Numbered from the stretch's first letter, positions 1 through 8,660 are shown. The stretch: DNA of 64,000 nucleotides from Modestobacter sp. L9-4 (GCF_019112525.1 NZ_CP077800.1:2046001-2110000); one strand, 5' to 3'. Notes: generated from the letters alone by a model not told the origin. Numbers and translations are program-made.

Positions 1-149
1 AGGCGCGGGGTGACCACCGCCAGGGCCGAGGTCAGCGCGAGCACGGCGACGGTGAGCAGCAGGAGCAGCCGGTCGGCGCGGGTGCGCCGGGCCAGCCCGG
101 CCAGGGGCACGCCGGGACGCCGGGACCGGGGCAGGACCGCGCGGGTCAC
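1..149 (-). CDS. ABC transporter permease, FtsX type (N-terminal fragment)
   Basis: Only the first 49 codons lie in the window; the rest continues beyond base 1. The GTG start at 149 overlaps the TGA of the upstream permease (GTGA), so the two are translationally coupled. The visible peptide has an Arg-rich cytoplasmic N-terminus (VTRAVLPRSRRPGVPLAG...) followed by one hydrophobic segment (LLLLLTVAVLALTSALAVV), as at the start of FtsX/MacB-like permeases. Together with the next three genes it would make an exporter with two ATPases and two permeases. The assignment rests on position and this single membrane segment, so it is an inference. Confidence 0.6.
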   Translation of the reverse strand, partial: MTRAVLPRSRRPGVPLAGLARRTRADRLLLLLTVAVLALTSALAVVTPR

Positions 150-3100
150 GTCGCGTCCCCAAGCCGCAGGTGCGCCGACCCCGCGCGGCGCACCAGCGCG
201 CCGGCGACCGGCACCACCACGGCCGCACAGCCGATCAGCAGGCCGACGACGAGGGCCGTCTCCGCGGGCCAGGGCCACTGGGCGACCGGCGCGGGCACCG
301 GGACCCGGCCGGTCTCCGACACGGTCATCGACGGCGCCAGCTGCCGGGTCAGGAGCCCGCCGACGAGCGCACCCAGCACGACGGAGACCGAGGTGACCAG
401 CGTGTGCTCGACCAGCACCGCCGCGGCCAGCGCGCGCCGCGGCACGCCCAGGCCCTGCAGGCGGGCGACCTCGACCGACCTGGACTCCAGCGCGGCGGCC
501 GTGTGCAGGGCCGTGCCGGTGAGCGCCAGGGCGACGGCGGTGGCCGTGAGCAGCCAGAGCACCGCCGGCAGGCCGACCCGCAGCGGGCCGCCGCGCAGCT
601 GGGCGGCCACGCCGTCGCGGGTGACCGCGCCCGGGAGGCCGGCGTCGGCGAGCCGGGCCACCGCGGTGCCCTGGTCGGCGACGCCCCCGGCCCACCAGCT
701 GTCGGTCACCGGATCGAGGTCGGCGAGGGCGGCGAGGGCCCGGGCGAGGACCTCCTCGTCGGCCAGCACGCCCGAGGCGTCCGGGGCGCCCGGCAGCCAG
801 GGGGTGAGGCCGGCGACCCGGCCGTTGACGACCTCGGTGCCGACGCCGAGGGCGATCGGGTCGCCGGGCCGGGCGTTGATCGCCGTGGCGAGGTCCGGGG
901 TGAGCAGCACCGGCACGGCCAGCGGCGGCCGGTAGGCGGTGAGCAGCAGGTGCGCCGACCGGTCGAGCAGGCTGGGCACGGACACCGTGCCCGCCGCGTC
1001 GAGCACCACGCCGCCGGCGCCGCCGGACACGGTGACGGCGGTGCGGTCCAGGTCCCCCGTGATCGCGTCGACCGGCGGAGCGGCGGTCCACTCCGCGGCG
1101 GGGGCGGCGGGGCCTCCGGCCAGCGCGAGCCGGACGGTCACCGCGGCCCCGCGGTTCACCGCCGGGTCGATCGCGCTCGGGACCAGGGCCGACAGCACCA
1201 GGTCGGCGCCGACGACGGTGAGATCGTCCCCGGCGACCGGCGCGGTGTCCGTGGCGTCGCGCAGCTCCACCGGGTGCGGGGCGCCGTCCAGCGGCACCTC
1301 CGTGCCCGACAGCGTGGCCCGGGCGCCCCGGGTGTCCTGGACGACGAGCACCGGCCGGACCACGAGGTCGACGCCGACGGCGGACCCGGTGACCGTGAGC
1401 GCCGCCCCGCTGTCCGGCACGTGCAGCACCACGCCCTGCGCCCGCTCGGGGGCCTCCAGACCCGCGGTCAGCGCGGTCCAGTCCAGGGCGCCGGGAGGGT
1501 GCCCGGCGAGCAGGTCACCGGCCACGGAGGTGTCCACCGCCACCAGCCGGTTCTCCGGGGGAGCCGTCCCGGTGGCCGACAGGTCCCCCAGCGAGACCGG
1601 CCGCACGGTGGCCGGGGTCACCGTGCCGCCGAGCACGGCCGCCACCTCGGCACCCTCCCCGGGAGCAGCCGGGACGGACGCCGGGACGACGACGTCGGTG
1701 CCCACCCGGGCGGCGGCCTGGTCGACCTGCGAGGTGTCCCACGTGTCGGCGTACCCGGTGGCGAAGGTGGCGGCGGCCGTGGCCAGGACCAGCAGCAGCG
1801 CGGCACCCGTGGCGTGCGGCCGGCGCGCGACCTCCCAGGCGGCCAGCGCGCCGACGAGCCCGCGGGAGCGACCGGCCCGGCGCTCGGCGAGCAGCTGCAC
1901 CAGGGGCAGCACGCGCAGCGCCAGCACCGCGCCGGCGACCAGGCACAGCACCGGAGCCGCCACCAGGAGCGGGTCGACCACGCCGGCCGGGGAGCCGGAG
2001 CCGGGGTGGGCACGCAGCTGCAGGAGGACGACGACGGCGACCGCCACGAGCAGTAGGTCGGCCCCGGACCGCACGAGCAGGCCACGGCGTCCCCGGCGGA
2101 CGGCGGCGCCGCCGTGCACCGGGGCGAGCGCCGGCAGGACGAGCACCGCGGTGAGCAGCAGCGCGCCGACGGCCACGGCGACCACCAGCGGCCAGCTCAC
2201 GCCGACCGGGCCGCCCAGCCCCGCGGCGGACAGCCGGGGCACCGAGGTGAGCGCCCGGAAGAGCAACAGCGACAGCGGCACGGCCACGACCGTCGTGACG
2301 ACGGCCAGCGCCCCCGCCTCGGCCGCCGCCCGGCCCGCCAGCTGCCCGCGTCCCGCGCCGCGGGCGGTGAGCAGCACGCTCTCCGCGGCCCGCCGGCCGG
2401 TGACCAGCCGGGCGGCCAGCCCCAGCGCCGTCCCGGCCAGGGCGAGCCCGACCAGCGCGACGACCAGGACTCCGGACCCGGTCACCGCCTGCTGCGTCCG
2501 CGTCCGGGCCAGGGTGCGGGCGAGCGGGACGTCGACCCGGGCCGAGGCGTCCGCACCCGTCAGGGCGTCGGGCAGCGTCGTCCGGAGGACGGCCATGCCG
2601 CGGTCGGCGCTGTCGAGCCCGGCGGCCGAGGCGTGTGCGACGTCCGGGGAGGCGACCACCCGCACCTGGTCCAGCCCGCCACCGGTCGGGGCGGCGCCGC
2701 GGCCGAGCAGGGTGTCCGCCGCGACCACCACGGGCCCGAAGGCCGGCCGGGTGCTCCGCCGCCACACGCCGAACTCCAGCGCCGGGTCGTACCCGGCGCC
2801 GCCGAGCAGGTCCCGCTGCCACCCGGGGTCGGCCGTCTCGGGCGCGAAGGTGCCCACCAGCACGACGGTCACCCCGGGCGCCGTCGGACCCTCGCCCGGG
2901 CCCAGGGTGAGCTCGTCGCCCGGGCCGACGCCGAGCAGGTCGGCCGCCGGTCCCGGGAGCACCGCCTCCCACGGGCCGGCACCGGGAGCGACCTCCGGCC
3001 AGCGGCCGGTGAGCAGCTCGGCGTGGGCGGGCAGGTCGCTGATGCCGGCCACGTAGCCCAGCCGGTCCGCCGCGCCGTCGCCGGCGTCCAGGGCGCGCAC

Positions 3101-3406
3101 GGTCGAGGTGGTCCAGGTCGACAGCGGGGACGGCAGCGGGGCCAGCGCCTGCGTCAGCGCGGCCGCCGCGGCGTCCGCCGCCCCGGCCGCGTCGGCCGGC
3201 ACCTCCCCGACCACCACCTCGGCGGTCAGCTCCGCGGCCGGGGTCGCCCGCAGCTGCGCCGCCCGCGCCCGGTCCTGGCCGGTGGTGAGCAGCAGCGTGC
3301 ACGTGCCCAGCACGACCGCACCGGCGACGACGACGGCCAGGACCGCGGCCAGCAGGCCCCGCTGGGCGAGCGACCGGCGGGCGACCGGACCGACCGACGG
3401 GGTCAC
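146..3406 (-). CDS. FtsX/MacB-like ABC transporter permease
   Basis: A 1086-residue membrane protein. It begins with a transmembrane segment (about residues 17-41, RGLLAAVLAVVVAGAVVLG), followed by a large extracytoplasmic domain rich in Ala, Gly, Asp and Val to about residue 300. A membrane core follows (about 310-560), then a second extracytoplasmic region and a final FtsX-like bundle (about 950-1080). This duplicated arrangement is typical of the large actinobacterial FtsX family of lipid, lipoprotein or peptide exporters. The GTG start at 3406 overlaps the stop of the ATPase gene before it, and the stop overlaps the start of the next permease, so the genes form one operon. The substrate cannot be read from the sequence. 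Confidence 0.85.
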   Translation of the reverse strand: MTPSVGPVARRSLAQRGLLAAVLAVVVAGAVVLGTCTLLLTTGQDRARAAQLRATPAAELTAEVVVGEVPADAAGAADAAAAALTQALAPLPSPLSTWTTSTVRALDAGDGAADRLGYVAGISDLPAHAELLTGRWPEVAPGAGPWEAVLPGPAADLLGVGPGDELTLGPGEGPTAPGVTVVLVGTFAPETADPGWQRDLLGGAGYDPALEFGVWRRSTRPAFGPVVVAADTLLGRGAAPTGGGLDQVRVVASPDVAHASAAGLDSADRGMAVLRTTLPDALTGADASARVDVPLARTLARTRTQQAVTGSGVLVVALVGLALAGTALGLAARLVTGRRAAESVLLTARGAGRGQLAGRAAAEAGALAVVTTVVAVPLSLLLFRALTSVPRLSAAGLGGPVGVSWPLVVAVAVGALLLTAVLVLPALAPVHGGAAVRRGRRGLLVRSGADLLLVAVAVVVLLQLRAHPGSGSPAGVVDPLLVAAPVLCLVAGAVLALRVLPLVQLLAERRAGRSRGLVGALAAWEVARRPHATGAALLLVLATAAATFATGYADTWDTSQVDQAAARVGTDVVVPASVPAAPGEGAEVAAVLGGTVTPATVRPVSLGDLSATGTAPPENRLVAVDTSVAGDLLAGHPPGALDWTALTAGLEAPERAQGVVLHVPDSGAALTVTGSAVGVDLVVRPVLVVQDTRGARATLSGTEVPLDGAPHPVELRDATDTAPVAGDDLTVVGADLVLSALVPSAIDPAVNRGAAVTVRLALAGGPAAPAAEWTAAPPVDAITGDLDRTAVTVSGGAGGVVLDAAGTVSVPSLLDRSAHLLLTAYRPPLAVPVLLTPDLATAINARPGDPIALGVGTEVVNGRVAGLTPWLPGAPDASGVLADEEVLARALAALADLDPVTDSWWAGGVADQGTAVARLADAGLPGAVTRDGVAAQLRGGPLRVGLPAVLWLLTATAVALALTGTALHTAAALESRSVEVARLQGLGVPRRALAAAVLVEHTLVTSVSVVLGALVGGLLTRQLAPSMTVSETGRVPVPAPVAQWPWPAETALVVGLLIGCAAVVVPVAGALVRRAGSAHLRLGDAT

Positions 3407-4110
3407 CCGCGGCCCACGCCGGCGACCACGCGGCCGTCGGTCACGTGCACGACCCGGTCGGCGAGGGCGACCATCACCGGGTCGTGCGTGGAGACGACCG
3501 CGGTCATCCCCTCGGCCTCGACGACCGCGCGGATCAGCGCCATCACCGCCAGCCCGGTCTCGCTGTCCAGCTGTCCGGTGGGCTCGTCGGCGATCAGCAG
3601 CCGCGGCGAGCCGGCCAGCGCCCGCGCGATCGCGACCCGCTGCTGCTGCCCGCCGGACATCTCCCCCGGTCGCTGCCCCGCCGCCTGCCCCAGCCCGACC
3701 AGCTCCAGCAGCAGCTGCACGCGCTTCTCGCGGTCGGCGACCGGCAGCCCGCGCAGCCGCAGCGGGACACCGACGTTCTCCGCGGCCGACAGCACCGGCA
3801 CCAGCCCGAAGGTCTGGAAGACGTAGGCCACGACGTCCCGGCGCAGCCGCACCAGCCCGTCGTCGTCCAGCGCGGTGACCTCGGTGCCGGCGACGTGCAC
3901 GGTGCCGGAGTCGGGGCGGTCCAGCCCGCCGAGGACGTTGAGCAGCGTGGTCTTGCCCGAGCCGGAGCGCCCGACGAGGGCCACGAGCTCGCCGGGCGCG
4001 ACGGTGAGGGAGACGTCGCGCAGCGCGTGCACGGCGGCCGGCCCGCTGCCGTAGGTGCGGTGCACGCCCCGCACCTCGACCATCGGCACCTCCACCGGGA
4101 CCCCCGTCAC
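3403..4110 (-). CDS. ABC transporter ATP-binding protein (LolD/MacB class)
   Basis: A 235-residue ATPase with Walker A GRSGSGKTT, Q-loop VFQTFGLVPVLSAAENV, signature MSGGQQQRVAIARAL, Walker B LLIADEPTGQLDS and switch His in STHDP. These features, especially the LDSETG tail of Walker B, place it with the LolD/MacB/FtsE group that works with FtsX-type permeases. The GTG start at 4110 overlaps the previous TGA and gives VTGVPVEVPMVEV; an ATG at 4083 is an alternative start directly before the conserved domain. It would energise one or both permeases downstream. It lacks the C-terminal extension found on the first ATPase of the operon. Confidence 0.9.
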   Translation of the reverse strand: MTGVPVEVPMVEVRGVHRTYGSGPAAVHALRDVSLTVAPGELVALVGRSGSGKTTLLNVLGGLDRPDSGTVHVAGTEVTALDDDGLVRLRRDVVAYVFQTFGLVPVLSAAENVGVPLRLRGLPVADREKRVQLLLELVGLGQAAGQRPGEMSGGQQQRVAIARALAGSPRLLIADEPTGQLDSETGLAVMALIRAVVEAEGMTAVVSTHDPVMVALADRVVHVTDGRVVAGVGRG

Positions 4111-5087
4111 CGCGGGCCTGCGTCCGGGCGCACCGAGACGGCGTCGGCCTCCAGCGCGAGCCGGACCCGGCGGGTGAGGTCGAGGGCGGCGCGGTAGTCG
4201 GCGGGTATCTGCACCCGGCCGGCGCGGTCCATCACCGCGTACTCCTCGGCGACGACGGCCGAGCCGCCGTCGGCGGCCACCTCGGTGCGCCGCAGCACCT
4301 CGCTGGAGGTGCGCCCGTCCCGGATCGCCACCGTGCGCTCCACCTGCCCGGACACCGTCGGGTCGTGGGTGACCACCACGACGGTGGCCCCCAGCTCCCG
4401 GTTGGCCGCCCGCAGCGCCTCGAAGACCTGCTGGGACGTCGCGGTGTCCAGCTCGCCCGTCGGCTCGTCGGCGAGCACCAGCCGCGGCGCGTTGGCCAGC
4501 GCGACGGCGATGGCCACCCGCTGCTGCTCGCCACCGGACAGCTGCCCGGGCCGCCGGCCGGCGCAGTGCCCCACACCGACCAGGTCGAGCAGCTCGGCGA
4601 CCCGGGCGGACCGGCCGCGGCGGGGTGCGCCGGCCAGGGCCAGCGGCAGGCCGACGTTCTGCGCGGCGGTCAGGTACGGCACCAGGTTGCGCGCCGTCTG
4701 CTGCCAGACGAAGCCGACCGTGCTGCGCCGGTAGGCGACCTGGTCGCGGCGGGTCATCGCCGTGAGGTCCCACTCCCCCACCCGGACGCGCCCGGCGGTG
4801 GGTGCGTCGAGGCCGGACAGGACGGCGAGCAGCGTCGACTTCCCCGACCCGGAGGCCCCGACGACGGCGACCATCTCCCCGGCGTCGACCAGCAGGTCCA
4901 GCCCCTGCAGCGCCTGGACCTCGATCGAGCCGGTCTGGTGGATGCGGACGAGGTTGTCGCAGACGACGAGGGCGTCGCGGCCGAACTCCGCCGCCCGGGG
5001 CGCCGCCGCGCCGAGGGCCGGCAGGACGTCCTGACCGGCCCCGCCCCCCGGCACCGTGCTGCCGCCCACCGTGCCGCCCTGCGCCAT
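4107..5087 (-). CDS. ABC transporter ATP-binding protein with C-terminal AbrB-like domain
   Basis: A 326-residue protein and first gene of the exporter operon. The ATPase core (about residues 40-255) has Walker A GASGSGKST, signature LSGGEQQRVAIAVAL, Walker B LVLADEPTGELDT and switch His in VTHDP. It carries an N-terminal Gly/Pro/Ala-rich lead of about 35 residues. After residue 280 the segment AVMDRAGRVQIPADYRAALD followed by RVRLALEADAVSVRPD closely matches the swapped-hairpin AbrB/MazE fold (DxxGRxxIPxxxRxxLxL). The ATG at 5087 was chosen because GGAGGG lies five bases upstream; a TTG at 5138 would give a longer form without such a site. The C-terminal domain could serve dimerisation or DNA binding (inference). 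Confidence 0.85.
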   Translation of the reverse strand: MAQGGTVGGSTVPGGGAGQDVLPALGAAAPRAAEFGRDALVVCDNLVRIHQTGSIEVQALQGLDLLVDAGEMVAVVGASGSGKSTLLAVLSGLDAPTAGRVRVGEWDLTAMTRRDQVAYRRSTVGFVWQQTARNLVPYLTAAQNVGLPLALAGAPRRGRSARVAELLDLVGVGHCAGRRPGQLSGGEQQRVAIAVALANAPRLVLADEPTGELDTATSQQVFEALRAANRELGATVVVVTHDPTVSGQVERTVAIRDGRTSSEVLRRTEVAADGGSAVVAEEYAVMDRAGRVQIPADYRAALDLTRRVRLALEADAVSVRPDAGPR

Positions 5088-5147
5088 CCGGCCCTCCGTC
5101 CGCCCGGCTCTGGGCGGCCATGTCGCTGCACGCTGCAACGGCTGCGG

Positions 5148-5153
5148 ATGTTA
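5148..5153 (-). promoter_or_regulatory. candidate -10 box for the ABC exporter operon
   Basis: On the minus strand the sequence reads TAACAT, a good match to the actinobacterial TANNNT -10 hexamer, about 60 bases before the ATG at 5087 and in the 121-base gap between divergent genes. No convincing -35 box was identified. Assigned by inspection only. Confidence 0.4.
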
Positions 5154-5208
5154 GCGCGCTCACACCCCCGACCTGCACGTCCTCCACCGCGCCACGGAGA
5201 CTGGGCCG

Positions 5209-5595
5209 GTGGCTCCCCGACGTTGCCCGTGCGGCACCGGCCTGACGTACGACGGGTGCTGCGGCCGCCTGCACGACGGGACGGCGACCGCCGGCACGGC
5301 CGAGCAGCTCATGCGCTCGCGGTACAGCGCCTTCGCCGTCGGCGACCCGGCGTACCTGCTGGCCACCTGGCACTCCTCGACCCGCCCCGGCCGGCTGGAG
5401 CTCGACCCCGACGTGCGCTGGACCGGGCTGGAGGTGCTGGGCACCACGGGCGGGTCGCTGCTGGCCGCCGAGGGCACGGTGGCGTTCCGTGCCTCCCGGC
5501 TGGACGACGGCGTGCCCGGGGTCCAGGCGGAGGACAGCCGGTTCGTCCGCGAGGGCGGCCGCTGGGTCTACCTGGACGGCGTCCCGCTGCGCTGA
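5209..5595 (+). CDS. YchJ-like SEC-C motif protein
   Basis: A 128-residue protein of the YchJ/UPF0225 family. The N-terminus has the Cys-rich SEC-C zinc motif (CPCGTGLTYDGCCGRLHDG), followed by an NTF2-like segment with the family signature EQLMRSRYSAFAVGDPAYLLATW. Family members are about 120-160 residues long; most are uncharacterised, with a metal-binding or chaperone-adaptor role suspected from the SEC-C motif. The GTG start at 5209 puts the zinc motif at residues 6-18. It is transcribed divergently from the ABC operon and stands alone. The gene ends two bases before a perfect GTTCCACGTGGAAC palindrome. Confidence 0.85.
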   Translation: MAPRRCPCGTGLTYDGCCGRLHDGTATAGTAEQLMRSRYSAFAVGDPAYLLATWHSSTRPGRLELDPDVRWTGLEVLGTTGGSLLAAEGTVAFRASRLDDGVPGVQAEDSRFVREGGRWVYLDGVPLR

Positions 5596-5596
5596 G

Positions 5597-5610
5597 GTTC
5601 CACGTGGAAC
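5597..5610. promoter_or_regulatory. parS-like palindrome
   Basis: The perfect 14-bp palindrome GTTCCACGTGGAAC lies directly after the stop of the YchJ-like gene. It differs from the core of the bacterial parS consensus (TGTTTCACGTGAAACA) by one symmetric pair. The identical 14-mer recurs at 28035-28048 and one-mismatch forms occur at 48104-48117 and 61158-61171. ParB binding is inferred; an E-box-like regulator site is the alternative. Confidence 0.45.
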
Positions 5611-5688
5611 GACCCCGCCGGGCCCGCTGCGGCGGGAGCTGCTTGGGTGGGTGCCCCGACGCCGTGCCACCGAGCCCAGGAGGCCCCG

Positions 5689-6333
5689 ATGCCCCACCTG
5701 CTGCACCTCGACTCGTCCGCGGACCCGCGGCGCTCGGCGTCCCGGGAGGTCACCGCGGCCTTCCTGCGCGGCTGGCGGGACCGGGGACCGGACTTCACCG
5801 TCACCTCCCGCGACCTGCAGGCCGACCCGCCGCCGCACCTGCCCGACGCCGCCCTGCACTGGGCGCCCCGGCTGCGCACCGCCGGTGAGGTCGTCGACCC
5901 CGCCGCCGAGGCCCGGCAGCAGCGCTACCTCGACGAGCTGCTCGCCGCCGACGTCCTGCTGGTCGGCGCCCCGATGTACAACTGGTCGCTGCCCTCGACG
6001 CTGAAGGCCTGGGTCGACCACGTGCACGTGCTGGGCACGACCGTGCCGTTCGGCGACTTCGAGGCCCGCCCGCTGGCCGGCCGGGCCGCCGTCGTCGTCT
6101 CCAGCCGGGGCGCCAGCTACGACGCCGGGGGCGAGCAGGCCAGCTGGGACCACACCGTGCCGCCGCTGGAGCTGGTGCTGGGCCGCTCGTTCGGGATGAC
6201 CGTCTCGGTGATCACCCTGCAGCTCACCCTCGCCGACCGGGTACCGGCGATGGCCGACCTGCGCGGCCGCGCCGCCGCTGAGGCCGACGCCGCGCGCGCC
6301 TTCGCCGAGGAGCTCGCCGAGCGGATCGGCTGA
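5689..6333 (+). CDS. azoR: FMN-dependent NADH-azoreductase family protein
   Basis: A 214-residue flavodoxin-fold protein. Its N-terminus (LLHLDSSADPRRSASREVT) matches the FMN-phosphate loop of AzoR-type NAD(P)H:quinone/azo reductases, and GAPMYNWSLPSTLKAWVDHV is the family's FMN-binding motif at about residues 95-115. Members reduce quinones and azo compounds by two-electron transfer from NADH and usually act as cytosolic dimers against quinone stress. The ATG at 5689 follows AGGAGG with seven bases between. A strong hairpin terminator follows the stop by five bases, so it is probably a single-gene transcript. The physiological substrate is unknown. Confidence 0.85.
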   Translation: MPHLLHLDSSADPRRSASREVTAAFLRGWRDRGPDFTVTSRDLQADPPPHLPDAALHWAPRLRTAGEVVDPAAEARQQRYLDELLAADVLLVGAPMYNWSLPSTLKAWVDHVHVLGTTVPFGDFEARPLAGRAAVVVSSRGASYDAGGEQASWDHTVPPLELVLGRSFGMTVSVITLQLTLADRVPAMADLRGRAAAEADAARAFAEELAERIG

Positions 6334-6338
6334 CCGGT

Positions 6339-6367
6339 CCCCCGCCCGGGCGACGCCCGGGCGGGGG
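6339..6367 (+). terminator. hairpin terminator after the azoreductase gene
   Basis: A perfect 13-bp GC stem with a 3-base loop (arm CCCCGCCCGGGC, loop GAC) starts five bases after the stop codon and is followed by TTC. There is no long T-run, as is usual in high-GC actinobacteria. Confidence 0.75.
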
Positions 6368-6483
6368 TTCGCCGTCCCGACGGGGACCCGCCAGGCGGGC
6401 GCCACCCCGCGGACACCTCCCGCGCCCACCCTGGGGACCGTCCGGGCCTCGTCCAGGGGCTCCCCGACACCCGAGGTGTCGAC

Positions 6484-7434
6484 GTGACCACTGCCCCGCC
6501 CCAGGCACGGACCCACGCACGGACCAGCACCCGGCCGCGGGCGCTGCCCACCTCCCCCTGCACCCCGGCGTGTGCCGCCGACCCCGGCCCCACCGTGGAC
6601 GCCGCCACCCGCCGCCGCCGCGCGCTGCGCCTGGCCGGCGCCCTGGCCGGGGTGGCCGTCGCCGCGCTGCGGGCCCCGCTGGCCGGCACGCGGGGCCGCC
6701 GCCGGCTGCTCACCTGCGCCTCGGCCCGGGTGCTCACCGCGGCCGGCGTGCGGGTCGCGGTCACCTCGTCCCCGGTGGCCTGGCCGCGCACCGGCGCCAA
6801 CCGCGGGCCCGGCCTGCTGGTGGTCAGCAACTCCGTCTCCTGGGTCGACGACCTGGCCCTGCTCACCGTCGTCCCCGGGCTGCCGGTGGCCACGACCGGG
6901 CTGGGCGGCCGGCCGGTGCTCGGCGGGCTGCTCCGCCGGGCCGGCGCCGTGCTGGTCGACCCCGCCCGGCCGCGCTCGCTGCCGGTCGCGGTCGGGCAGG
7001 TCGCCGACGCGCTGCGGGGTGGCGCGACGGTGAGCGTGCACCCGGAGGGCGCGACGTCCTGCGGGGTCGAGCTGGGCCGCTTCTCCCCCGCCTTCCTGCA
7101 GGCCGCGGTGGACGCCGCCGCCCCCGTCTGCCCGGTCGCGATCCGGTACCGCGTCGACGGCGGGGCCGGCACCGCGGTGGCCGGGCAGCCGGCCGGCGAG
7201 CCGTTCCTGCGCAGCCTGGCCCGGGTGCTCGCCGCCCGCGGGCTGGTCGTCGAGGTGCACCTGCTGCCCGCCCTCGACCCCGCCGGCGCCGACCGCCACG
7301 AGCTCGCCGCCCTGGCCGAGTACGCCGTCGCCGCGGTCACCGAGGCCCGTCCGCCGCTGGTGGCCGCGCACCCCCGCCGTCCGCGGGTGCCGGCGCCGGT
7401 GCAGCTCCACCGGGGGACCGTGCGTGCTGCGTGA
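6484..7434 (+). CDS. PlsC-like 1-acylglycerol-3-phosphate acyltransferase family protein, catalytic His replaced
   Basis: A 316-residue protein of the PlsC/LPLAT family, which acylates lysophosphatidic acid or glycolipid acceptors at the inner membrane face. A hydrophobic helix occurs near residue 45-60. Motif I, normally NHxxxxD, reads SNSVSWVDD, so the catalytic His is replaced by Ser. Motif III is present as HPEGATS (usually FPEGTTS), and PVCPVAIRY resembles motif IV. The gene starts at GTG 6484 behind a weak GAGG-like site and overlaps the next gene, a glycosyltransferase, by 11 bases. This suggests a shared role in phosphoinositol-mannoside or mannolipid synthesis. The missing His makes activity uncertain. 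Confidence 0.75.
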   Translation: MTTAPPQARTHARTSTRPRALPTSPCTPACAADPGPTVDAATRRRRALRLAGALAGVAVAALRAPLAGTRGRRRLLTCASARVLTAAGVRVAVTSSPVAWPRTGANRGPGLLVVSNSVSWVDDLALLTVVPGLPVATTGLGGRPVLGGLLRRAGAVLVDPARPRSLPVAVGQVADALRGGATVSVHPEGATSCGVELGRFSPAFLQAAVDAAAPVCPVAIRYRVDGGAGTAVAGQPAGEPFLRSLARVLAARGLVVEVHLLPALDPAGADRHELAALAEYAVAAVTEARPPLVAAHPRRPRVPAPVQLHRGTVRAA

Positions 7435-8593
7435 GGGGTCGGTCCCGATCGCGCTGACCACCGGCATGCGCGTGGTCGTGGTGGCCGAGACCTTCCTGCC
7501 CGCGGTCAACGGGGTGGTCAACTCGGTGCTGCGGCTGGTCGACCACCTCGCGGTGCGCGGGCACGACCCGGTGGTGCTGGCCCCGTCGGGCAGCAGCTAC
7601 GAGTCCCGCTGCGGAGCGCGGATCGAGGTGGTGACGGTGCCCTCGATGCGGCTGCCGCGGTACCGCCAGCTCCCCCTGGCCCGCCCGGCCGGCGACCTGA
7701 CCGAGGTGCTGCGCCGGCTGGCGCCCGACGTCGTCCACCTGGCGTCACCGGCGGTGCTCGGGCTGGCCGCGGCCCGGGCCGCCCGGGGCCTCGGGGTGCC
7801 GTCGGTCGCGGTCTTCCAGACCGACCTGGCCGCCTTCGCCCAGCGCTACCGGTTGCCCGGCGGGCCCGCGGCCGCCTGGCGGTACCTGCGCACCGTGCAC
7901 GGGACGGCGGACCTCACCCTCGCGCCGTCCTCGGCGACCGCCGTCCAGCTGGCCCGGCACGGCATCGGCCCGGTCGCGCTGTGGGCCCGCGGCGTGGACC
8001 TCGAGCAGTTCTCCCCGGACCACCGCGACGAGGCACTGCGCGCCGAGCTCGCCCCCGGCGGGGAGCTGCTGGTGGGCGTGGTCGCCCGGCTGGCGGTGGA
8101 GAAGCGGCTGGAGCTGCTCGCCCCGCTCAGCGAGCTGCCCGGGGTGCGGCTCGTCGTGGTGGGCGACGGCCCGCAGCGCCGGGCGCTGGCCCGGGCGATG
8201 CCGCGGGCGCGGTTCCTCGGCCAGCTCGGCGGCGCGGAGCTGGGCGCCGTGGTGGCCTCCCTGGACCTGTTCGTGCACCCGGGCGCCGACGAGACGTTCT
8301 GCCAGGCGGTGCAGGAGGCCCTGGCCGCCGGCGTGCCGGCCGTGGTGGCGGCCTCCGGCGGCCCGCTGGACCTGGTGCGGCACCGGGAGAACGGCTGGCT
8401 GTGGGCCGGCGACGACCCGCAGGTGCTGGCTGCGATGGTCGCGGCCCTGCGCGAGGACCGGACGGCCCTGCAGGCCGCGGCCGCGGCCGCTCGCCCGTCG
8501 GTGGCCGGCCGCACCTGGGGCCGGGTCGGCGACGAGCTGATCGGGCACCTGCAGCGGCTGCGCACCGGCGCGCCGGTGACCGCGACACGCTGA
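7424..8593 (+). CDS. GT4 family glycosyltransferase (MgtA/PimB-like mannosyltransferase)
   Basis: A 389-residue GT-B glycosyltransferase. MRVVVVAETFLPAVNGVVNSVLRLVDHL is the N-terminal acceptor domain of the GT4 mannosyltransferases that use GDP-mannose (MgtA, PimB). The C-terminal EX7E-type nucleotide-sugar motif is HPGADETFCQAVQEALAAGVPAVV (about residues 280-305). Such enzymes transfer mannose to glycolipid acceptors on the cytoplasmic face. The GTG at 7424 follows GGGGGA and lies inside the preceding acyltransferase gene, giving translational coupling; ATG 7466 is an alternative start at the beginning of the conserved domain. Pairing with an acyltransferase supports a lipoglycan role (inference). 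Confidence 0.85.
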   Translation: MLREGSVPIALTTGMRVVVVAETFLPAVNGVVNSVLRLVDHLAVRGHDPVVLAPSGSSYESRCGARIEVVTVPSMRLPRYRQLPLARPAGDLTEVLRRLAPDVVHLASPAVLGLAAARAARGLGVPSVAVFQTDLAAFAQRYRLPGGPAAAWRYLRTVHGTADLTLAPSSATAVQLARHGIGPVALWARGVDLEQFSPDHRDEALRAELAPGGELLVGVVARLAVEKRLELLAPLSELPGVRLVVVGDGPQRRALARAMPRARFLGQLGGAELGAVVASLDLFVHPGADETFCQAVQEALAAGVPAVVAASGGPLDLVRHRENGWLWAGDDPQVLAAMVAALREDRTALQAAAAAARPSVAGRTWGRVGDELIGHLQRLRTGAPVTATR

Positions 8594-8660
8594 GGGAGTT
8601 CACCGAGACTTCACCGGCTGCGGGGAACGCCGGTGGTTGCGCTGGGGAACCGTGCTGCGC

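Noticed and set aside
4111-7521. A very long minus-strand frame continuing upstream of the second ABC ATPase
   Set aside because: Only the part from 4110 down matches an ATPase. The rest runs antisense to well-supported plus-strand genes and reads as Gly/Arg-rich shadow sequence.
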